A stretch of 64,000 nucleotides of DNA, taken from positions 5,146,001-5,210,000 of the forward strand of contig NZ_CP015992.1 of the NCBI RefSeq assembly GCF_001708505.1, in the 5' to 3' direction. The notes beneath the pieces were generated by a model. The model searched no databases, was not told the origin of the DNA, and saw only the letters and a program-made list of their open reading frames with translations. This DNA comes from Pseudomonas sp. TCU-HL1. Its GTDB lineage: Bacteria; Pseudomonadota; Gammaproteobacteria; Pseudomonadales; Pseudomonadaceae. Below, one piece after another: positions 58,928-64,000 of the stretch. Numbering within the stretch: position 1 is the first letter of the stretch; each line of letters opens with the position of its first letter. The position numbers were made by a program, and so were the translations under genes.

Positions 58928-59956
58928 TCAGAGAGGACGGACCGTCGTCTCGCACAACTTCGCCAAGGCCGAAACCCACTGCGGATGGCTGTTCATGCAG
59001 GGCACCAGCACGAGCTCCTGGCCACCCGCTTCCTGGAACTGCTCATTGCCACGCTGGCCGATTTCCTCCAGCGTTTCGATGCAGTCAGCGACGAAGGCCG
59101 GGCACATCACCAGCAGTTTCTTCACGCCTTGCCTACCGAGCTCGTCGAGGCGGGTTTCGGTGTAGGGCTCGATCCATTTGTCCCGGCCCAGACGGGACTG
59201 GAACGACACCGACCATTGCCCGGGATTCAAGCCGGCGCGCTCGGCGAAGGCTTCGGCGGTGCGCTGGCACTGGCTGCGATAGCAGACCGCCAGGACCTCG
59301 TCGCTCACGCCACGGCTGTCCTTGGCACGCAGGTCGTGGTTCGGGTCGATGCCCTTCACCAGCTTGCGGATATGACGTTCGGGCAGGCCGTGGAAGCTCA
59401 GCAGCAGGTGATCGAAATCCTGCTCCAGATAGGGTTGGGCGCTGGCCACCAGGGCATCCAGATAATCGGGTTCGGCGAAGAACGGCGGCAGTACCGAAAC
59501 CTCGAGCTTCAGGCCCTGCTCACGAATCACCCGGCGGGCTTCTTCGATCGCAGTGGTGGTGGTGCTGTCGGCGAACTGTGGGTAAAGCGGCGCCAGGGTC
59601 GCGCGTTTGACGCCCTGCCCGGCCAGTTTGCGCAGGGAGCGCTCGATCGAGGGTTCGCCATAGCGCATCGCCAGCTCCACCGGACCGTGCGGCCAATGCG
59701 GGCCGATGGCCTCCTGCAGTTGGCGGCTGAGGACAATCAGCGGCGAGCCGCCCGGCCACCAGATGGACGAATAGGCATGGGCGGACTGCTCCGGACGCTT
59801 GATCAGGATCAGCGATACCAGCAGGCGCCGCAGCGGCCAGGGCAGGTCGACCACGAAAGGGTCCATGAGGAACTGGTCGAGGTAGCTCCGCACATCCGCC
59901 ACCTTGGTGGAAGCCGGGGACCCCAGGTTGACCAGCAGCAGCGCGTGATCAGTCAT
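58928..59956 (-). CDS. hemH: Ferrochelatase
   Basis: A 342-residue enzyme inserting Fe2+ into protoporphyrin IX, the last step of haem synthesis. Conserved features: LLVNLGSP at the start, LYPQFADSTTTTA (about 125-137), HGLPERHI with the metal-site His (near 190), and FVADCIETLEEI (near 292) with the Glu. It is in the cytoplasm, peripheral to the membrane. Its ATG overlaps the stop of the upstream SDR gene in TGATG. The pair lies divergent from a gene set with LitR-type boxes, so light-linked control of haem is possible. Confidence 0.95.
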   Translation of the reverse strand: MTDHALLLVNLGSPASTKVADVRSYLDQFLMDPFVVDLPWPLRRLLVSLILIKRPEQSAHAYSSIWWPGGSPLIVLSRQLQEAIGPHWPHGPVELAMRYGEPSIERSLRKLAGQGVKRATLAPLYPQFADSTTTTAIEEARRVIREQGLKLEVSVLPPFFAEPDYLDALVASAQPYLEQDFDHLLLSFHGLPERHIRKLVKGIDPNHDLRAKDSRGVSDEVLAVCYRSQCQRTAEAFAERAGLNPGQWSVSFQSRLGRDKWIEPYTETRLDELGRQGVKKLLVMCPAFVADCIETLEEIGQRGNEQFQEAGGQELVLVPCMNSHPQWVSALAKLCETTVRPL

Positions 59957-60864
59957 CAAACATCCTTAGGCTTCAGCAGGTCGCCGAGCGCCATATCCAG
60001 ATCGGTGAATGCAAAAGTGAATCCCGCCGCCCTCAGGCGTGACGGCGCTGCGCGCTGGCCTCCCAGCAGCAGGCCGGCCAGCTCGCCCAGCATCAGGCGC
60101 AGGACGAAAGCCGGCGCCGGCATGATGGCCGGTCGCCCCAGCGCGCGCCCGAGGCTGCGGGCGAAGTCGCGGTTACGCACCGGCTGCGGCGAGCACGCAT
60201 TATAAGGACCGCGCGCATCGGTCTGCCGCAAGAGAAAATCCATCAGGGCGATTTGGTCGTCCAGGTGCACCCAGGGCATCCATTGCCTGCCATTGCCGAG
60301 CGGCCCACCCAACCCCAGCTTGAAGGGCGGGACCAGGCGCTTGAGAAAGCCGCCGTCGCGCGCCAGCACCAAACCGGTGCGTACCAGCACCACACGGATG
60401 CCTAGCGCCTCGGCCCGTTGCGCAGTTTCCTCCCAGGCCACGCAGAGCTGGCTGGCGAAGTCATCGGTGATGGGCGGCGACTCCTCGGTCAGCTCCCGTT
60501 CGCCGCCATCGCCGTACCAGCCCACCGCCGAGCCATTGAGCAGCACCTTCGGCATCCGGTCGCGCTTTTCCAGCCACTCCAGCATCTGCTCGGTGAGGGT
60601 GATACGACTGCCCCAAAGCTGTGCCTTGCGTTTGTGGCTCCAGGGCCGGTCTGCAATGGGTTCGCCAGCCAGGTTGACGATGGCCTCCAGCGGTTCGTCG
60701 CCATAGTCGGAAAACTGGCTGATACCGCGCACGGCACGGCCGCACAGGCTGGCGACACTTTGCGGACGGCGGCTCAGCACGGTGAGCTGATGCCCATCGG
60801 CCAGCCAGCGCTGACAAAGCGCCCGACCGATCAGGCCAGTACCGCCGGTCAGCAATATGTGCAT
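59956..60864 (-). CDS. TIGR01777-family SDR (YfcH-like)
   Basis: A 302-residue NAD(P)-binding protein of the extended SDR type. HILLTGGTGLIGRALC (2-17) is the nucleotide loop; typical family marks are VNLAGEPIADRPW (near 64-76), GSAVGWYG (near 111) and MPWVHLDD (near 190). Related to YfcH and the plant SulA/GC1 protein. Activity not established. Overlaps hemH by a TGATG. Confidence 0.9.
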   Translation of the reverse strand: MHILLTGGTGLIGRALCQRWLADGHQLTVLSRRPQSVASLCGRAVRGISQFSDYGDEPLEAIVNLAGEPIADRPWSHKRKAQLWGSRITLTEQMLEWLEKRDRMPKVLLNGSAVGWYGDGGERELTEESPPITDDFASQLCVAWEETAQRAEALGIRVVLVRTGLVLARDGGFLKRLVPPFKLGLGGPLGNGRQWMPWVHLDDQIALMDFLLRQTDARGPYNACSPQPVRNRDFARSLGRALGRPAIMPAPAFVLRLMLGELAGLLLGGQRAAPSRLRAAGFTFAFTDLDMALGDLLKPKDV

Positions 60865-60990
60865 GGCATCCTCCTCGCATGGCGCTAAATGCGGATATCG
60901 CCCTAGTCTGGTTTATGACGTTCCGACGTGCCCCGGATCGGGACATGCACCGTCAGAATTGCAGACATCCGCGATTGGAACCAACCAGCC

Positions 60991-61014
60991 TGTACAAGGC
61001 TTGAAATTTGTATA
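60991..61014. promoter_or_regulatory. LitR-type box TGTACA-N12-TGTATA
   Basis: TGTACA at 60991-60996 and TGTATA at 61009-61014, spaced by exactly 12. This matches the consensus T(G/A)TACA-N12-TGTA(C/T)A that I recall for class II LitR of P. putida. A -35-like TTGAAA lies inside the spacer (61001-61006). Located between the divergent SDR-hemH pair and the renalase-like gene. Confidence 0.75.
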
Positions 61015-61061
61015 GGTATTGTCTAAAGCGTAGCCTGTAGCCATAGGTAACGAGGTAGACC

Positions 61062-62045
61062 ATGAGTGCACCTATCGCCATCATCGGTACCGGTATAGCC
61101 GGCCTCTCCGCCGCCCAGGCGCTGCATGCGGCTGGGCAGGACGTGGAACTCTTCGACAAGAGCCGCGGCAGTGGCGGACGCATGGCCAGCAAGCGCAGCG
61201 ACGCCGGCTCCGTGGATCTTGGCGCGCAATACTTCACCACCCGCGACCGCCGCTTCGCCGAGATCGTGCAGCAATGGCGCGACCGGGGCTGGGTCGCCGA
61301 GTGGTCGCCTAGCCTCTACAACTTCAGCGAAAGCCGCCTGCTGCCGTCTCCCGACGAACAGATTCGCTGGGTCGGTACGCCCCGCATGAGCGCCATCACC
61401 CGAGCTCTCCTGGGCGCCCTGCCGGTGAACTTCGCCTGCCGAATCACCGAAGTCTTCCGTGGTGAGCGCCACTGGGGCCTGCAGGATGCCGAAGGCCTCA
61501 GCCACGGACCGTTCAGCCATGTGATCGTCGCCACCCCCGCGCCCCAGGCCGCCGCCCTGCTCGCTGCCGCGCCGAAGCTTGCCGGCGCCGCCGCCAGCGT
61601 CGCCATGGAGCCGACCTGGGCCGTGGCACTGGGCTTCGGCGACCCGCTGGACACCCGCGTCGAAGGCTGCTTCCTGCAAGACAGCCCGCTGGACTGGCTC
61701 GCCCGCAACCGCTCCAAACCCGGTCGCGAGGCCAGCCTGGATACCTGGGTCCTGCACGCCAGCAGCGCCTGGAGCAAACAGCACCTGGACATGCCCAAGG
61801 AGTTCGTGGTCGAGCACCTCCATGGCGCCTTCGCGGAAATGATCGGCTGCGCGGTACCGGCACCCAACTTCAGCCTGGCCCATCGCTGGCTCTACGCGAG
61901 GCCGAGCCAGGCGCACCAGTGGGGCGCGCTGGCCGATGCCGATCTCGGCCTCTATGCCTGTGGCGACTGGTGCCTGTCCGGTCGCGTGGAAGGGGCCTGG
62001 CTCAGCGGCCAGGAGGCCGCCCGCCGCCTGCTCGAGCACTTGTGA
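61062..62045 (+). CDS. Renalase-like FAD oxidase
   Basis: A 327-residue flavoprotein. The dinucleotide motif is IAIIGTGIAGLSAAQAL (5-21). FDKSRGSGGRMASKRSDAG (35-53) and the C-terminal DLGLYACGDWCLSGRVEGAW (297-316) mark it as the bacterial renalase type, which in P. syringae oxidises isomeric forms of dihydro-NAD(P) (recalled). FAD-binding residues are all in place. It is likely light-controlled through the upstream LitR-type box. The Trp-rich gene overlaps its last codons by GTG at 62042. Confidence 0.88.
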   Translation: MSAPIAIIGTGIAGLSAAQALHAAGQDVELFDKSRGSGGRMASKRSDAGSVDLGAQYFTTRDRRFAEIVQQWRDRGWVAEWSPSLYNFSESRLLPSPDEQIRWVGTPRMSAITRALLGALPVNFACRITEVFRGERHWGLQDAEGLSHGPFSHVIVATPAPQAAALLAAAPKLAGAAASVAMEPTWAVALGFGDPLDTRVEGCFLQDSPLDWLARNRSKPGREASLDTWVLHASSAWSKQHLDMPKEFVVEHLHGAFAEMIGCAVPAPNFSLAHRWLYARPSQAHQWGALADADLGLYACGDWCLSGRVEGAWLSGQEAARRLLEHL

Positions 62046-62263
62046 GCGCAACGCGGCTGAACCCACGCAAGCTGCTGCTCTCGAAATGGACGGCCGTGCG
62101 GCCGTCCAATCACGAAAAACACTTCCTCGTGACCCGGCTGATCCTCGACGAAACCGGCGTCCTGCTCGACGTCGAACTCGAAGCGGTGCATAGCCATCGC
62201 AGTCAGCAACTCCCCTGGCACACCCTCACCGACTCCCGCCGCTGGCTGATCGGCTGGCGCTGA
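62042..62263 (+). CDS. TIGR02450-type Trp-rich protein
   Basis: A 73-residue protein, NPRKLLLSKWTAVRPSNHEKHFLVT (landmarks RKLLLSKWTAV, EKHFLVTR) then ELEAVHSHRSQQLPWHTLTD and WLIGW, the small tryptophan-rich family. GTG start overlaps the renalase-like stop by four bases. Function unknown; co-transcription with the flavoprotein is probable. It was part of a longer frame with no support. Confidence 0.82.
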   Translation: MSATRLNPRKLLLSKWTAVRPSNHEKHFLVTRLILDETGVLLDVELEAVHSHRSQQLPWHTLTDSRRWLIGWR

Positions 62264-62282
62264 TTCCCTCCCGCCAAAAACC

Positions 62283-62306
62283 TGTACAAGTCATTTGACT
62301 TGTACA
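62283..62306. promoter_or_regulatory. LitR-type box with promoter, TGTACA-N12-TGTACA
   Basis: Fully symmetric: TGTACAAGTCA TT TGACTTGTACA. A -35 TTGACT (62295-62300) lies in the spacer and a -10 TAATAT at 62317-62322 follows after 16 bases. Bound repressor would cover the -35. Confidence 0.82.
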
Positions 62307-62333
62307 ACTTTATGCCTAATATTTTTAAAAAGC

Positions 62334-62357
62334 TATACAAACAGCGAGCTTTGTATA
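62334..62357. promoter_or_regulatory. Second LitR-type box, TATACA-N12-TGTATA
   Basis: TATACA at 62334-62339 and TGTATA at 62352-62357 with a 12-base spacer. It lies between the -10 and the start codon at 62362, so two boxes bracket this promoter, centre-to-centre 51 bases apart. Confidence 0.75.
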
Positions 62358-62361
62358 AGTC

Positions 62362-63327
62362 ATGTCCACGCCATTCGACCTGCCGCAGCGCCCCAGACTG
62401 GGCATCAGCGCCTGCCTCCTCGGTGACCCTGTGCGTTACAACGGTGGGCACAAGGAGTCGTACCTGTGCAGCCGCAGCCTGGCGCAGCACTTCGACTTCG
62501 TACCGCTATGCCCGGAAGTGGCCATCGGCCTCGGCATTCCCCGTGAGGCCATTCGCCTGGTCGGCGACCCCGCTGCGCCTCGCGCGGTGGGCAACCGGCA
62601 CCAACGCGACCACACCGAGGCCCTGGCTGAGTTCGGTGAAATCATGGCCGCGCAACTCGCCGATATCAGCGGTTACATCTTCATGCAGAAGTCGCCGTCC
62701 TGCGGACTGGAGCGGGTCAAGGTCTACCAGGCCAACGGCCATCCCGTCGATGGGGGTGGACGTGGCATCTATGCCAACGCTTTCTGCGCCCTGCACCCCG
62801 ATCTGCCGGTAGAAGAAGACGGCCGCCTCAACGATCCGGTGCTGCGGGAAAACTTCCTCACCCGCGTCTACGCGCATGCCCAGTGGCAGGCCATGCGCCG
62901 CGCGGGGCTGAGCCACAAGGCCGTCATCGACTTCCATTCCCGCTACAAATACCAACTGATGGCCAACGACCCGGTGCAATACAAGGCGCTGGGACGCCTG
63001 CTCGGCAGCATCGGCGAGCACCCGGTTGACGTGATCGGCCCGCGTTATTTCAGTGCGCTGATGATTGCGCTGAAGAAGTGCGCCACCCGCGGAACCCACA
63101 GCAATGTGCTGCAGCACCTTTGCGGCTACCTCAAGCGCCACCTCAGTCGCGAAGAAAAAGCCGAACTCCAGCGCCTGATCGAGCAATACCGCAGCGGCAT
63201 CGTCCCGCTGGTCGTGCCCATGACCCTGCTCAAGCACCACTTCAACGGCCACCCGGATCGCTACATCGCCCAGCAGGCCTACCTGCAGCCGCATCCGGAA
63301 GAACTCAGCCTGCGCAACGCTCTCTAG
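62362..63327 (+). CDS. DUF523 and DUF1722 fusion protein
   Basis: A 321-residue protein. The N-terminal DUF523 domain (about 10-155) shows GISACLLGDPVRYNGGHK, and QKSPSCGLERVKVY with Cys that may bind metal. The C-terminal DUF1722 (YbgA-like, about 190-310) shows YKYQLMANDPVQYKALGRL. Found next to photolyase and LitR genes in other pseudomonads (recalled), with unknown function in light or DNA-damage response. It starts right after the second box, with no strong ribosome site. Confidence 0.87.
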   Translation: MSTPFDLPQRPRLGISACLLGDPVRYNGGHKESYLCSRSLAQHFDFVPLCPEVAIGLGIPREAIRLVGDPAAPRAVGNRHQRDHTEALAEFGEIMAAQLADISGYIFMQKSPSCGLERVKVYQANGHPVDGGGRGIYANAFCALHPDLPVEEDGRLNDPVLRENFLTRVYAHAQWQAMRRAGLSHKAVIDFHSRYKYQLMANDPVQYKALGRLLGSIGEHPVDVIGPRYFSALMIALKKCATRGTHSNVLQHLCGYLKRHLSREEKAELQRLIEQYRSGIVPLVVPMTLLKHHFNGHPDRYIAQQAYLQPHPEELSLRNAL

Positions 63328-63329
63328 CC

Positions 63330-64000
63330 ATGGACAAGACACCGGGTACCCCGCAGGAAATCGACTACCAGGCCGCCCTGGCCAGCGGCCTGCTACCCAT
63401 CCGCGAAGTGGCGCGCCAGACCGGCATCAACCCGGTCACCCTGCGCGCCTGGGAGCGTCGCTATGGGCTGATCGTGCCGCTGCGCACCCGCAAGGGACAC
63501 CGCCTCTACACCGAAGATGAAGTGGCACGCATCCGCCTGATACTCACCTGGCTCGACCGCGGTGTGGCGGTGGGGCAGGTAAAGGGGCTTCTCAAGACCC
63601 AGCAAACGAGCGCCGCCGATAGCGAACCCGCATCGCCCTGGGCGGAACAGCGCCAGCACCTGCTGGAAGCCATCGGCAACCTGGCCGAGCGTCAACTGGA
63701 CGAGCGTTTCAATGCAGCCATGGCGCTCTACCCGCCCCGGACCCTGTACCGTCAACTGCTAAGCCCCCTGCTGGACGAGCTCGAACAGCGTTGGCGCGGC
63801 CAGTTCGGTGGCCAGGTCGAGCGCGTGTTCTTCCTCTCCTGGCTGCGCACCAAGCTGGGCGCGCGCCTTTATCACAACAATCGCCAGTGCAGCGGTGCGC
63901 CGATCCTCCTGATCAACACATCCGAGCGGCCCATGGAACCCAGCCTCTGGCTCACCGCCTGGCTGGCCAGCAGCACCGACTGCCCGGTGGAAGTCTTCGA
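63330..64000 (+). CDS. MerR-family regulator, class II LitR-like, truncated by window
   Basis: The first 223 residues are visible; the gene runs off the edge. The MerR helix-turn-helix is PIREVARQTGINPVTLRAWERRYGL (landmarks EVARQTGINPVTL, WERRYGL, residues 22-48) and GHRLYTEDEVARIRLI. A B12-type-binding-like C-domain follows with PRTLYRQLLSPLLDELEQRW (near 130-150). Class II LitR lack the key cobalamin His and are controlled through partner photosensors in P. putida (recalled). It begins 3 bases after the DUF523 stop, in one operon. The three boxes nearby match its expected sites, implying autoregulation. Confidence 0.85.
   Translation, partial: MDKTPGTPQEIDYQAALASGLLPIREVARQTGINPVTLRAWERRYGLIVPLRTRKGHRLYTEDEVARIRLILTWLDRGVAVGQVKGLLKTQQTSAADSEPASPWAEQRQHLLEAIGNLAERQLDERFNAAMALYPPRTLYRQLLSPLLDELEQRWRGQFGGQVERVFFLSWLRTKLGARLYHNNRQCSGAPILLINTSERPMEPSLWLTAWLASSTDCPVEVF

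Noticed and set aside
1..64000. tRNA or rRNA genes
   Set aside because: I looked for cloverleaf-type and rRNA-like runs and saw none; a covariance search would be needed to exclude them fully.

Overview
This is a high-G+C, gene-dense chromosomal segment from a Pseudomonas-type gammaproteobacterium. The evidence is the mqo, hpt-upp-uraA, hemH, rsmC-hprA and slyD-ackA-pta neighbourhoods, the REP-type hairpins built on GTGGGAGCGAATTC arms, and the class II LitR-type light-response genes at the right end. From memory, 35-64 kb largely follows the P. aeruginosa PAO1 order PA4626-PA4660 and 2.4-15.5 kb recalls PA0833-PA0838. I could not check this by search. I see no tRNA, rRNA, CRISPR array, prophage or complete insertion sequence.

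Layout. 0-3 kb: tail of a glycosyltransferase, an old-yellow-enzyme oxidoreductase with its NemR-like repressor (one identical 19-bp box before each), and a thiol peroxidase. 3-8.3 kb: slyD, a small DUF3565 gene, ackA, pta and an acyltransferase. 8.3-15.5 kb: an EthD-like protein, a large c-di-GMP response regulator overlapping a CHASE hybrid kinase with three receiver domains, and an OmpA-type lipoprotein. 15.5-20.4 kb: MBL hydrolase, AraC regulator, PF10118 protein, alpha/beta hydrolase, and an exported protein of unknown function. 20.4-34.2 kb: a catabolic or lipid-handling block with a MalT-type LuxR regulator, two DUF1302-DUF1329 pairs, an acyl-CoA synthetase, a thiolase and an exported tyrosine phosphatase. 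34.5-48.9 kb: LysE exporter, hprA, rsmC, an amino-acid permease, a yybP-ykoY manganese riboswitch with its TMEM165-family gene, an M48 lipoprotein, a chemoreceptor, an SRAP protein and an acyltransferase. 49-57 kb: mqo, small conserved genes, a SulP transporter, and pyrimidine/purine salvage (hpt, upp, uraA). 57-64 kb: MFS transporter, hemH, and a set of light-response genes (renalase-like flavoprotein, Trp-rich protein, DUF523/DUF1722 protein, LitR) carrying three TRTACA-N12-TGTAYA boxes.

Most notable observations. (1) AckA and Pta at the standard locus are full-length open frames, yet both have changes concentrated in conserved catalytic motifs, so they look like a pseudoenzyme pair or a repurposed one. 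(2) The SRAP-family protein begins Met-Ser, without the invariant Cys2 nucleophile. (3) A 499-bp element with inverted ends and an 8-bp target duplication sits exactly inside one arm of a REP hairpin. (4) Two related MITE-like elements lie 24 kb apart, one apparently inside the loop of an older terminator. (5) The light-response boxes and the NemR-type boxes give direct regulatory predictions.
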